A DNA stretch of 64,000 nucleotides. Source: Owenia fusiformis (lineage: Eukaryota; Annelida; Polychaeta; Sabellida; Oweniidae). Under the pieces are notes generated by a model. It saw only the letters and a list, made by a program, of their open reading frames with translations, did not search any database and was not told the origin of the DNA. The position numbers and the translations under genes are program-made. Location of the stretch: assembly GCA_903813345.2 (NCBI GenBank), contig CAIIXF020000005.1, positions 20,029,375-20,093,374 on the forward strand, given 5' to 3'. Below are positions 26,401 through 36,808 of this stretch, piece after piece; within the stretch, counting starts at the first letter, position 1; each line of letters begins with the position of its first letter.

Positions 26401-29400
26401 GAGCAGTAAGGTATATTGTATGCATGAGCAGTAAGGTACATTGTATGCATGAGCAGTAAGGTATATTGTATGTGTGAGCAGTAAGGTATATTGTATGTGT
26501 GAGCAGTAAGGTATATTGTATGTGTGAGCAGTAAGGTATATTGTATTCATGAGCAGTAAGGTACATTGTATGCATGAGCAGTAAGGTATATTGTATGCAT
26601 GAGCAGTAGGGTATATTGTATGCGTGAGCAGTAAGGTATATTGTATGTGTGAGCAGTAAGGTATATTGTATGTTTGAGCAGTAAGGTATATTGTATGCAT
26701 GAGCAGTAAGGTATATTGTATGCGTGAGCAGTAAGGTATATTGTATGCATGAGCAGTAAGGTATATTGTATGCGTGAGCAGTAAGGTATATTGTATGTTT
26801 GAGCAGTAAGGTATATTGAATGTTTGAGCAGTAAGGTATATTGTATGCATGAGCAGTAAGGTATATTGTATGCGTGAGCAGTAAGGTATATTGTATGCAT
26901 GAGCAGTAAGGTATATTGTATGCGTGAGCATTAAGGTATATTGTATGTTTGAGCAGTAAGGTATATTGAATGTTTGAGCAGTAAGGTATATTGTATGTGT
27001 GAACAGTAAGGTATATTATATTGTATGTGTGATCAGTAAGGTATATAATATTGTATGTGTGAGCAGTAAGGTATATAATATTGTATGTGTGATCAGTAAG
27101 GTATATAATATTGTATGTGTGAGCAGTAAGGTGTTGTCTTAAAGTTTCAACTCAATATGAACCAAATCTTAATGTGTAGAAAGTGTAGACAAAGTGCTGC
27201 CTTTAAATTTACCCAGAATTGTCCAAAATTTAATCAATGTCAGATTTTCATACCAAGGAACATCTCTGACATTTCTTTCATAAAGTATTACCAAATACTA
27301 CCTTGGTTTGGTCCATTGATATATCAATTAAAAATCACAAAATGAAATAAGCTCCAAACTAATCATTCACCATGTTCAATGATGCCCCAGCTTGTATGAG
27401 GAGTTTTGCCACATCTGCTCCATCTTGGTTGACACTGGCTGCAACATGCAGAGGAGTCTTCCCATCTTCATCAGCAATATCCAAGGCTGCACCTGGAACA
27501 TGCGAAAGTTTACTACAATACCCTATTACTGTCAAATCTCTCCTGATGTGAAATCCTGAGGAATCAACAACTTTTAATGTCTTAAAATTAAATTCTTTTC
27601 AGTCTGGACAATTTCACTTGATTACAAGCCTGTGATCTGCTGTTTTTCAATAATATGCGTTTTGGTTGAGTAGATTATATTTGTCGATTAGTAGCCTATA
27701 TTCGTCAGCAAATACAAAAGAAATGTCAATTTTGCAATATTATTGCAGTCAGGTGCGAGTAGAAATAATCTTGATTTACATCATTAAAAATTCAAAACTC
27801 AGTCAAAGTGATATCATATTTGAAATCTACATGTAGAATATGTAGAAATGTGGTTTTAAAAAATGTTTAACATCTTTGAAAATGTGACTTCTAGATAAAA
27901 GGAACTTTCCAATACCCTGCCACCTAGTGGTGAAAATGGTACCTAATCGCATCTGAATAATTAAAACACTCTGCTATACAAAACATGTGTAAATTGAATT
28001 AAGAAGTACAGTAAAACCTGTCTGAAGCAAACACCATAGAGACCGACCAAAAGTCATCAGATTAACAGATGTTCAGATTTCAAGGTTTATAATGCGAGTC
28101 TATGGGACATTTTGGAAAATTGGAACTGAGAAAAAGTGCTCACATTGAGAGATGTTGAGATAAGAGAGATGTTCATATATACAGGTTTAACTGTATGTAA
28201 GTGATTCAAACCTGATGCAATTAACACTTTCACTGTGTCAACATTTGACTGTTGCACAGCAACCCACAGAGGTGTCCTGTTGACTTTATCCCTAGCATTA
28301 ATGTCACAACCAGACTCCAGTAGTTGGATCACAATGGAGATATCACTATGCTGAGAAGCTGTGTGTAGAGCTGTTCCACCTAAATATAGTTACAATATAT
28401 ATTACAATCAATGATGCAGTTAACAATGAGGTTGAGGCATATGAGGCAATTACCTCACCATATTTTACAGATAATAAAAAGTAGTTTAATATACTCTTTG
28501 CCTCACCTTGCTTTTTAAAACCTTGTAGTAGTTGAGCAAACTAATATTGAGGCAAAATTTTAGGCAATTTTAAATAGTACTTGAATTTACTTCTACTTTT
28601 CACAGTTTTAGATTAAATAATATTACTGGAAAAGGCGCTGCCTTATAACTGATTATTCCCAAGCAATTTGCACTTAATATTCAAAAAATGAATGTTCAAT
28701 ACTTATATAACAGTAACATATTACCATTAGATCCTGGGGTCTCTATGTTTGCACCATTTCTTAATAAAATTGTCACTGCCTCCAGCTGATTGCTCTGGAC
28801 TGCACAATGGAGGGCATTATTTCTTCTACCTGAGGAGGGCATTATAACATGCAGTTAGTTCCTCATTAATTATGGGAGGGTTAACAATAAGATTTAACGC
28901 TATAACAATGGAGGGCATGTAGCACATGTTTCATTGGAGGCAATCACATGCCTTTCAGTATTTATCATGTAACTTATAACTTTTTCTAAATAAATGATTA
29001 TTTAATGTGATATTGAAGGGTGTATTTGTTTATCAGAATATGACAGTGTATGAGAGACATGTTGAATCTGGGTAAATAGGATTTAGTTTAAAAAGAGGAC
29101 AGGAGATTAACTGCAACACAAGAAATAGATTTTTCAGAAAAAAAATACCTTCATCAGTCGAAAATGGTGGATAATCAAATGATCCTTCCCATGGTGCATT
29201 TACATTACGATTTCTTCTTGGATTTTTCTCTTTGAATGGAGAGCTATTGACATCAACTCCTTTCTTCAGTAACAGTTTCAATACATCAATATGTCCTGTC
29301 TCTGCGGCATGACACAGAGCACAGGCCTTGCCATTGGTTGAGTCAAGGGACACGCTGAGTGAGGACAAGAATCGCTGGATCCACATCTCTGCATGACCCT

Positions 29401-29440
29401 CACTGTTCAGCCCTACTGCTCCCCTTCTCCATTCACTCAT
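20425..29440 (-). CDS. Ankyrin-repeat protein with C-terminal SOCS box (ASB-like)
   Basis: Nine exons in joined phase, 5' to 3': 29440-29149, 28829-28725, 28379-28212, 27492-27371, 23920-23733, 23425-23331, 23012-22891, 22388-22280, 20873-20425. They sum to 1650 nt, or 549 residues plus stop. The ATG at 29438-29440 opens MSEWRRGAVGLNSEG; an upstream non-coding exon cannot be excluded. About nine or ten ankyrin repeats follow, several with clear cores (GNTALHKAVQMGYQDVAEVL, GKTPLHVAASVNQDG, NRTPLWVAVQQSN, NNALHCAVQSNQLEA). Some are separated by less regular linkers, such as residues about 230-265 with EHQPTSRS. The last 50 residues carry a SOCS box: NPLTLKQLARIRIRQTL then LPVPNTIKDYL. SOCS boxes recruit elongin B/C and a cullin to form an E3 ubiquitin ligase, so this is probably a substrate adaptor. 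I do not recognise a specific ASB orthologue. AATAAA on this strand near 20016 may end the transcript. Confidence 0.85.
20934..21591. mobile_element. Foldback element with about 160-bp inverted arms
   Basis: Left arm from AAAGGAGCAC through TTATCGCAAACAATTTCA, GATCCATTCATTATCT and ATTTTCACCAAAAATGCAA. The right arm carries the same phrases in inverted order and ends at GTGCTCCTTT. The centre (about 21120-21350) is unique. It lies in the last intron of the ankyrin/SOCS gene. The frame on - at 21463-21681 belongs to this element, not to an exon. Confidence 0.7.
21730..22191. mobile_element. MITE with TACTGTA ends (copy 2)
   Basis: Opposite in orientation to the copy at 4251-4804. It has TACTGTACTCACGG at one end and GGAGTACAGTA at the other, with CGCG-rich subterminal text (AGTTTCGCGC, CGCGAATTTTAATTG). 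It shares the core TTACAATTACTACTAGATCT (complement strand) with copy 1. It lies in ankyrin/SOCS intron 20874-22279. Confidence 0.75.
22538..22822. mobile_element. MITE with CAGATGCGAGTAG ends
   Basis: CAGATGCGAGTAG at the left and CTACTCGCATCT at the right form inverted ends. The interior includes ACATGTAGATTCCAAATATG and GACGTAAATCAAGATTA. A second copy lies at 27750-27956 in the opposite orientation and a fragment near 52490-52545. It sits in ankyrin/SOCS intron 22389-22890. Confidence 0.75.
23937..27130. repeat. 25-bp minisatellite, about 3.2 kb, about 125 units
   Basis: The unit on + reads GTATATTGTATG, then a variable pair (CA, CG, TG or TT), then TGAGCAGTAAG. Unit length is almost perfectly constant, and a few units carry GTACATT or GCAAG/GTGAG variants. 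The four main unit types recur in the same order over several units, so blocks have been duplicated. The last units (27000-27130) are longer and diverged. The array occupies most of ankyrin/SOCS intron 27370-23921 and ends within about 20 bases of the acceptor before exon 5. Because 25 is not a multiple of 3 and the - strand lacks stops in any phase, it yields frames of up to about 630 codons that are not genes. Confidence 0.95.
27750..27956. mobile_element. MITE with CAGATGCGAGTAG-type ends, second copy
   Basis: It begins CAGGTGCGAGTAG and ends AATCGCATCTG, inverted relative to the copy at 22538-22822. It shares AATCTTGATTTACATCATTA and CCTGCCACCTAGTGGTG. It lies in ankyrin/SOCS intron 27493-28211. 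Confidence 0.7.
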
Positions 29441-30155
29441 TGCCAATGACCAAAAGTTATCAAATGGGAGTCAATTACTTGGGCCAGGACTTTCTGCTGA
29501 CAAGTACCCTTATGGGGTTGTTTTTCAAATCACTCTCTCAACTACATATGTATTGATATCTTTGGGGTTGAAATGTTCAATCGACACAAAGCTGAATTTT
29601 GTCTAAACATGGATATTTATTCATTCTATTGAAAGCCCTATGGTCTAAATAACCACTAGATCTTACTTAGGTCCAAAACCTTTTCAATGTAAGCTAGAGA
29701 CTCGAGTAAACTAGATCCAGCTTATTTTCAACCCCAAAAGATTCCAATAAACGAGTGTTGGGCCCCCACTTAGACTATATCCTATTTAGTCTGAATTATA
29801 TTCAGACTGACTTCTAGATAGATCTACATACTAGGCCCCCACTGGGAGTGATTTGAAAAACCTCACTTCACAGTAAGCACCATCAATCTTCATTCTATTA
29901 TATTAGATATTAGATAGATAGTGCTGACTGTGCCTTACTTATACTAAAGCGAACAAAAGCAGAATGAGATAAATCAAAAACAGGAAACTTTTTGAGTTTT
30001 TTTATTGTCATTATTGCTAGGATATCCTTGTTTTCAGAATGAGGCTAAATTGGAATTCCCAAATTAAATGCAATGAACCAATCAGAATTTAAGACCCCCA
30101 ACGATGTATTTACCAGGGCAATCTGCGCCATATTCGCTTCATTCGCTTGTTGGTT
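29441..30155. other. Upstream region of the ankyrin/SOCS gene
   Basis: This is where the promoter of the - strand gene should lie. I see no clear TATA box or CpG-rich core and no other gene. Two stretches, near 29520-29560 and 29845-29870, share text about a flanking TTTGAAAAACC/ATCACTC and may be a diverged inverted pair. Confidence 0.3.
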
Positions 30156-31027
30156 AAGGCCCGGTCACACCGCCCGGACGTTGCTGGAGCGTTCCTTGAA
30201 CGTTGAAAAAATTCATCAACGCTCGTCAACGCGCACAAAATGGGAAAAAAACAAAAACACGGGCGTTGGCTTAGCGGTGCACCGCTGAAGCCGGCGTTGC
30301 TTAAGCGTTGGTTATGCGGTTGCGAGCGGTAGCTAGCGTTTGTTTAGCGGTAATGCGAGCGTTTGGTATAGCGGCGTTCTGCGCATGAGAGCGTTGCCTC
30401 GGCGGGGGTATAAATAGCAGCAGCGTTGGTTTAGCAGCATATCGCGTTTGACTCCAAAAGAGCTCGTGGCGCATTTCTCCACGTATTTATAGCCAAATTC
30501 TGGTCCCGCTCCGACACCTCTATACCAACGCCAAAGCAAAGTTCATCGCCGCCATGGAACGCTGCGACAACGTCCGACACCGTTCCAACAACCCCATGTA
30601 CGCTGATAAAACGCTAACAACCGCTCCACCGACGTTTGTGCAACGTTTAATCGCCGCCCGGGCAACGCTGGCGAAGCAGCGGTGGTCCAGCATTTAAGAT
30701 TTCTGCGTTGGTCTAGCGGATTCAAGCGTCCATGAACTTGCGTCTAGCGGTGCCAAACTTTGACTGGGCGTTGGTGGAGCGGTGATAAACTTTGCCAGGG
30801 CGTAAAATTGTCCCTTTTTCAACGCTCGCAATATTTTGAGCAGCTCAAAACTTTTGGAGCGTTAGGATGGCCACTCGAGAAACATCCGCGTTGGCCGAGC
30901 GTTTACAGCGTTGCTTTAACGGATGCCAACTTTTGTTTAACGGTGGTGAACGTTTACGAGCGTCGATGATTTTTTTCAACGTTCAAGGAACGCTCCAGCA
31001 ACGTTTAGGCGGTGTGACCGGGCCTTT
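30156..31027. mobile_element. GC-rich non-autonomous DNA transposon with long inverted ends
   Basis: The left end AAGGCCCGGTCACACCGCC continues into ACGTTGCTGGAGCGTTCCTT and GAACGTTGAAAAAATTCATC. The right end carries the same text inverted, giving about 70 bp of inverted repeat. The interior is full of AGCGTT/AACGCT and AGCGG motifs and is strikingly richer in CpG than its surroundings. No transposase frame is seen; the short frames on both strands are products of the composition. Superfamily unknown. Confidence 0.75.
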
Positions 31028-31203
31028 ACTTAAATATTACAGTATGTCCGCCCATGCGCCGAAATGAATGCATTTCATTCCCAAGCGACAATAAAGGACA
31101 ATAGAGGAAATTTGGGAGTCATTTTACACCCGGGATTTTACATTTCCCGAGCTATTAGTGCAACGTTTGGCCTAATATCTTCTTCGCCATACATACCATA
31201 CCT

Positions 31204-31232
31204 TATCCCGTTCCCGGTCCGGGAACGGGATA
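31204..31232. repeat. 29-bp perfect palindrome
   Basis: TATCCCGTTCCCGG, a central T, then the exact complement CCGGGAACGGGATA. The arms are 14 bp. The flanks CCATACCT/ACCATACCT also resemble each other. It may be the tip of a small mobile element or a protein-binding dyad. Confidence 0.7.
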
Positions 31233-31249
31233 AACCATACCTACATGTA

Positions 31250-31440
31250 CACACTGGCGGATCTGGGGGGAGGCCCAGGGCCCCCTCCAGAAAAGAAATT
31301 GGGCCTAAAAAATGTTGAGCCAAGGCCTTTAAGCCCCAAAAAGTGGGCCTTTTTGGTCATAAATGGCCCTTCTAAAGCCTTATTTTTTAATTTAGGCCAA
31401 ATTTTGAAGAAAATGGGCCTCAAAATGACGTAATGCTGAA
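31250..31440 (+). repeat. Dispersed GGCC-rich repeat, copy 1
   Basis: GGCGGATCTGGGGGGAGGCC opens a stretch with many GGGCCT words and GCCTTATTTTTTAATTT, AATTTTGAAGA and AATGGGCCTCAAAATG. The same text is found inverted at 55720-55920. The terminal G/C run resembles the start of a common invertebrate repeat, but I cannot name its class. Confidence 0.6.
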
Positions 31441-31600
31441 AACCCTTTAAAAGTTCATTTAGGCCCTACTCTTACAAGGATCACAAGTATAATGTGAAAT
31501 CGCAATCCACATAAGATCAATAATCAATAAGCAATGGTGTTTTAAGTTGTTTCAAATGCAATTACTTCTTAAATCAAGAAATTAAGTGACTCTGGCAACG

Positions 31601-32891
31601 GGGAACATGGGGCAAAACGGCCCTAAAAATGTAATTTTAAGTTGTTCTGTACGGGGTATTTTCTTATCTGTCAATCATCGTGCACTTTGATGTTCCACTT
31701 TATTAATGGTTTGTGGTTTACATTTTTCGAGTGTTTTATACTTGCCTAGGACTATCTTCTGTGATTTTTCAATGGTCAAAAATATTGTCGAGAGTGGGGC
31801 AAAACGGCCCACCCTCTGTTACATGGATTTTAAAACCAAAATTAATCAATTACAAGACTCGCCCACACACATTTTATCTCAGACGTTTAAACCTTTGACA
31901 GATAAAGTATTCTTAACCCCTACCACAATTCTAGTCATTCGATATGTGTCGGAAGGAAATAAGGTACAAGCCAAATGTTAAAATCGTTATATTTGAAAAC
32001 TAATTGTTCTTACAGAATAAGAATTTTGTATGTTATAACATGTGTGGGCCGATTTGCCCAAAAGACATGTGAATTTTCAAATAGACGTCATTTTAATTCA
32101 TATCCAGCAATCGTAATGTTAAATCGGACATCACCTTATCTCCTAACTGGTACTATTACTGAGATTTCGTATCAACACTTTAGTCTACTAAATTATTGTT
32201 TAAAACTCATATATGTGAGCGTTAATGCAGGGGCATTTCATACAGCCTATAAACACCGCCCTTTCATTAAATGTGTTTTCTGGTTTCCTTAATTTCGCCA
32301 ATTTCTTAAGAAATTGATGGATAATTTGAAGATTATATGATCAGACACATAAATATGGCATATACCACATAAGTTTCTCATATTTAGTTGTTGTTTTTTA
32401 GTTGCTGTTTTTTGTTGAACCATATATTACGTACATGGATAACGTATTTTATTTACAAGTAGGCTGCATCTTGTATTAGACCAACATAGCATCAAGTTTC
32501 ACTAGAGCTGCTAAGAACACTTCTTATCAGATGTGTTGACAGCTCTCCTGATAAAGAAAGTGACCGGAGATTTCTGGATTTGTTGCCTAATATTTGAAGC
32601 TCGAAATCTTTACAAATAAAGAATAAATGTGCATACTCTATGTAAAATGTTAAATCAAAACGATATTCTATTGTTGCCGGATTTTTTAGAGATTCTCGTG
32701 GGAGGGGTGATTTACAAAAAAAGGGTGAAAAATAGAATTACCTCTAACGTGGTTAAAAATGGGCGGTCGAGATAAGGTGGCAGACATTTAAAAATTCGAT
32801 TATGTGACTTTTGAAGAGCCATCTTTTTATAGTTCAAAAGATATTTCGAAGGGCCACTTTGCCCCAGAGGGCCGTTTTGCCCCATGTTCCC
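31601..32891. mobile_element. DNA transposon relic with GGGAACATGGGGCAAAACGG ends
   Basis: The left end GGGAACATGGGGCAAAACGG (then CCCT) is repeated inverted at the right (AGGGCCGTTTTGCCCCATGT then TCCC). Related words (GGGGCAAAACGGCCC near 31797, GGCCACTTTGCCCC near 32852) occur inside. No clear target duplication and no transposase are visible. The frames at 31706-32292 have no recognisable domain. Confidence 0.7.
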
Positions 32892-33326
32892 TTACATGTA
32901 TTCTAGCCCTACCATAGTCCTACCAGTACCCATGATGCCATCTATTTTTCCATTATATGGAAAAGGATCAATTGAAAGCAGTAGGACGGCACCGTTGAAA
33001 AAAACATTGTTGTTTACAAAACTTTCATATAAGTCGTGTAGCGATGACGTCATCGAACAACTTGTTTCTGTTCCGTTGGCTACCATCTTTGAGGTCCATT
33101 GAAACGGTAAACATTTAAACATTCAGTGAAAATGAAAGCTGATCTCGCCTTTCCAACCATCTCATTTTAATACCGGTTAGAAAAATGCACATAAACGGGA
33201 GTAAAATGCAGTCAAACACGTGGGACCCTATATCCCTATTTGTACCCTATATTCGTGCAAAATTAATATTGATTAAACATCATTTTTAAATGTCTTGAAT
33301 CGTTCAAAAGTAAATACAATATTTTA

Positions 33327-34021
33327 TAGAGGTCGCAACGGTACTGAACACAAGTACCGGTAACCGTTACGCTAATAACCGTACCCCGAAATACCGGTAA
33401 AAATATGTAAGATAAAATGCCAATGCGCTGCGACCCCAACATTGTTCCTAACTCTCTCCGTAGCTTCTCAGGTCTATATGCATACATGGTGCAAGACCGA
33501 TTTGAACCCATACTGATGAACTTCACGAAATAGAATGTAGAAATAGAATTTTTAGTTTTAAATTAAATATATTACACATTTCAAATCATTTCTCAATTGT
33601 GTCAATAGCAAGCGACGTGTAGTGCGCCTATACATGGGGGTGGGGTAGGTAAAATAGATTGTAACAAAACCCATAACTCTCGGATCTGAAGTTGACACTA
33701 CAAATACCGGAACTGCCAAACATAACTACAACCAAATCTGAGCCTGAGCATGAAGCTACTACACCAGAACTGCCAAACATGGACATCACACCTGAACTGC
33801 CAAACATGGAAATCACACCTGAACTGCCAACATGGACATCTAAATGTCTATGTAGATGTACGCATCGTGAAAGTGGAAATTAAACGAAATAATTAAAAAA
33901 ATGACGTGTCTTTTAATTCCCCGGGGATTATAGTCGGTTTTAAACCGGTTAATAATTTCAATACCGGTAAATGCTCAATTCCATACCGAAACCGTATAAC
34001 CGGAATTACCGTCAGCCTCTA
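33327..34021. mobile_element. Non-autonomous hAT element
   Basis: An exact 8-bp duplication, ATATTTTA, flanks it at 33319-33326 and 34022-34029. Ends begin TAGAGG (left TAGAGGTCGCAACGGTA, right on the complement TAGAGGCTGACGGTAATTCC), with subterminal ACCGGT/CCGGTTA words. An 8-bp duplication and TAGAG-type ends are hAT marks. The interior has no transposase and carries a small minisatellite. Confidence 0.8.
33700..33836 (+). repeat. 27-bp minisatellite inside the hAT element
   Basis: Three adjacent units and one earlier separated copy of GAACTGCCAAACATGG followed by ACATCACACCT or a close variant. The unit is a multiple of three, so it reads open as repeats of PELPNMDIT on + (33692-33883). 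I see no start context or neighbouring exon that would make it a gene. Confidence 0.7.
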
Positions 34022-34049
34022 ATATTTTATAAGTACCAAATATCAATCA

Positions 34050-36250
34050 GTTCCGATTAAATGCCTTGTTACATTTTTTGCGAAAACGGTTGGGTCCTTT
34101 CGGTAGAAATGTGTGAATCCAAAAAGTAGCGTCATTCAGAAAATCATCTTGTGTGCAAGCATGTGGATACTTCATTTTGAGTAACTGAATTATTAAATTG
34201 ATATTTGTATTGTCTTTCGGGAACATTACCTTAAATTCAATTTTAGACTTGCAGCTGACTCGTATCAAAAATTATTTAGCAATGAGTTCAGGCTCATTGA
34301 TTTTAACCGGATAGATGAAATGAACAAAAAGGGAAAAGGTTATGTGTGCGTAAAAGCATGTGGATATTTAACTTTCAATAAATGAGTTACAATTTTATTT
34401 GATGTTTATATAATCTGTGGAACATCACCTTTACACATAATTATTTTTGTGATAATTGTTCGATTTCTTTCATGATTAACTGGAATTTTAGACCAACACG
34501 TATTAAAGAAGTATTGGGCAATGTATTTAGGCTCACTGATTTTTAGGATAAATCAAATGAGCAAAGGGGAAAGGTCACGTGTGCGTAAAAGCGTGTCAGT
34601 ATTTGAATTTGAAGAAATGAATTAAAGTTTTGACATCAATATTATTTATGAAGCATCACCTAACACAGAATAATTTGTACAATTATTGCTTAGTTCCTTA
34701 CATGAGAAAATGCAATTATAGACCTGGCACACGTATCAAAGAAATATTTGGCGTTCAGTCTCATTGGTTTTTACTTGGTAAATGAAACATGAGCAAAATT
34801 GGAAGAGATCATGTGTGCGTAAATGCGTGTTAGTATTTAATTTTGAAGAAATGAATAAAAATGCTTGGTTCCTTCCATGAGAAAATGCAATTATAGACCT
34901 GGTACACGTATGAAAGTTGTACAGGGTGACCGGAAAAAAAGGAGACCATTGGAGTAATCAATTTCTCCTAAACTAGACAAGTGCCATCAATGAAATTTTG
35001 CATACACTGGAACAGTTATATGGAAATTTGTTACTGAAGGTTTCAATACAAGCATTCAACTGGTTCAGGAGCTATGATCATTTACATAACATGCTCCAAA
35101 TAGGCACAATTGAGACCAACGCAGAGTTGGATTCATATGGCAAACTACCCTTACATGTTCTGCCCTCTATGGCATTATTATGGCATTACATATAGCAGTG
35201 ATTGCCTTCTTTAGGTCAACAATAGTCTGAGGATTGTTTTGGTATAGATTGTCTTTCAAATATCCATACAAAAAGAAATCAGCAGGATTCAAGTCTAGGC
35301 TGTAATGGCAATGAAGGGTTATCTGACATGTGGTTCATCATCCTGTTGCCAAAGTGCTGATTTACCAAATCTTAAGAGTCACTTTAGGTATTGGGCATAG
35401 TGCCATGTTACTAAAACCCCTATATGGCACAATTAAATCCCATATGGAAACCAAGGGCTGCCCAAAACCTCCTTAGGATGATACTGTAACTGAGTGGGAC
35501 CACTGAGTCAGAAGCCATAGGTCAGATAAGCTTCGTCTCCATACACCTCAAATTTGAATCCACCTGATTTCTTTTTGTGGGGCAATTTGAAAGACAATGT
35601 GTACCAAAACAATCCTGAGACAATTGCTGACCTAAAGGTGGCAATAAATGCTAAATGTAATGCCATAACAAGGTCGGAATATGTAAGGGTATTTGCCAAA
35701 TGTATCCAGCTCTGCGTTGGTCTCAATTGCGCCTATTTGGAGCATGTTATGTAAATGATCATAGCTCCTGAACCAGTTGACTGCTTGTATTGACACTTTC
35801 AGGAACAAATTTCCATAGAACTGTCCTGATGTATGCAAAATTTCATTGATGTCACTAGTCTATTTTAGGAGATATTGCCTATTTCAATGGTCTCCTTTTT
35901 TTCCGGTCACCCTGTATTTAGCAATTGCGTTCAGTCTCATTGGTTTTCAAGGTAAATGAAATGAGCAAAACTGGAAAAGGTCATGTGTGTGTAAAAGCGT
36001 GTATCTAATTTTTAATAAATAAATTAAACTTTTGACATTTATTATATCTATGGGAATCATCTTTAAACAGAATTACTTTTTGATTCAAGTTTAGTTCCTT
36101 CTATTAGAAAGGCATCGCTAAGATTGGTTCTGTAATGAGATTTTATGTTTCGAATCGCATAAAAAGAGATAATGTCACATGTGCGTGAATGCATGTCAAT
36201 ATCATCTTATTTTAAAAACTGAATTATGATTTTAACATTTTCACAAGCTT
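34050..36250. repeat. Diverged tandem repeat, about 220-bp unit, split by a mariner foldback
   Basis: About five or six copies of a unit with AGGTCATGTGTGCGTAAAAG, CGTGT, AATTTTGAAGAAATGAATTA, GAACATCACCTT, AGTTCCTTCCATGAGAAAAT, GACCTGGCACACGTATCAAA and TTCAGTCTCATTGG in that order. Copies are well diverged. The mariner foldback at 34922-35914 is inserted in one unit, so the array is older than that insertion. Confidence 0.65.
34922..35914. mobile_element. Tc1/mariner-type foldback element with TA target duplication
   Basis: TA flanks each side (34920-34921, 35915-35916). Ends CAGGGTGACCGGAAAAAAAG on both sides, inverted. The arms are long, about 370 bp, so each holds the 3' part of the same transposase: on + in the right arm NPPDFFLWGNLKDNVYQNNP (35557-35616) to LEHVM at 35752, and on - in the left arm a diverged copy with FFLYGYLKD. 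The PPDFFLWG block follows the last catalytic Asp of mariner-like transposases. The left arm keeps a little more of the gene (a QQDDEPH block near 35340 on -). Both copies are dead: the 5' transposase half and the catalytic triad are incomplete. Confidence 0.8.
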
Positions 36251-36696
36251 TTAACCATTGCCTTTCCACATATTATTTTCTTAACAATAGAACTTGAAAA
36301 CGTTCTATATAAAAAAAAATAAAAAGGTCAATATGAGTTGAAATATGAGTGTGAGAAAAGGTTTGTTATAAATTTACCTTTCAAAATACATCCTTAATTT
36401 TTACATTTCTATGATATATTACCAATGCATTATTTTCAAATTAATTGCTATATTATTCAATAAGCAATTCTGAGGTATATTTGAACTTTAATTCTATAGC
36501 AGATATAATTCGAACAAATGTTTTAAAATTCAAGAAATTAAATCAAATCAAAATATCTTATTATTCAACCGAGTAGACAATAATTGGTTCAATTCTGTTA
36601 TTTTCGATCATACCACGGCCATAGCTTAACATATAAGTAACTGTTCGAAAATATAAAATTTTGTAGAAAATAAACAAAATCGCGTTATACTTAGAG

Positions 36697-36808
36697 GTTA
36701 TGTCACTATGACGTGAAATATGCCTGAGTTCTCCCAATATAGGCCGACCTTGGGAGGCTCTATATTTGGGCAAGAACGAAGGCATATTTCACGTCATAGT
36801 GACATAAC
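36697..36808. repeat. 112-bp inverted repeat with perfect 28-bp arms
   Basis: GTTATGTCACTATGACGTGA (then AATATGCC) is repeated exactly inverted at 36781-36808. The 56-bp loop carries a second partial dyad (TTCTCCCAATATAG against CTATATTTGGGCAAGAA). It may be a small MITE; the arms include TGACGT and TGACGTGA, CRE-like words. Confidence 0.75.

Noticed and set aside
23832-26931. Frames of 117-632 codons on - across the 25-bp array
   Set aside because: They are produced by a stop-free 25-bp unit read in all three phases. They overlap each other, have no splice or start context, and lie within an intron of the ankyrin/SOCS gene.
23937-27130. CRISPR-like array
   Set aside because: Direct repeats without unique spacers in an animal intron; it is a minisatellite.
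30073-31067. Overlapping frames of 60-71 codons in the GC-rich element
   Set aside because: They arise from high GC and repeated AGCGTT words, with no domain and no agreement between strands.
33692-33883. Small protein of PELPNMDIT repeats
   Set aside because: It lies in a 27-bp minisatellite inside a non-autonomous hAT element, with no exon context.
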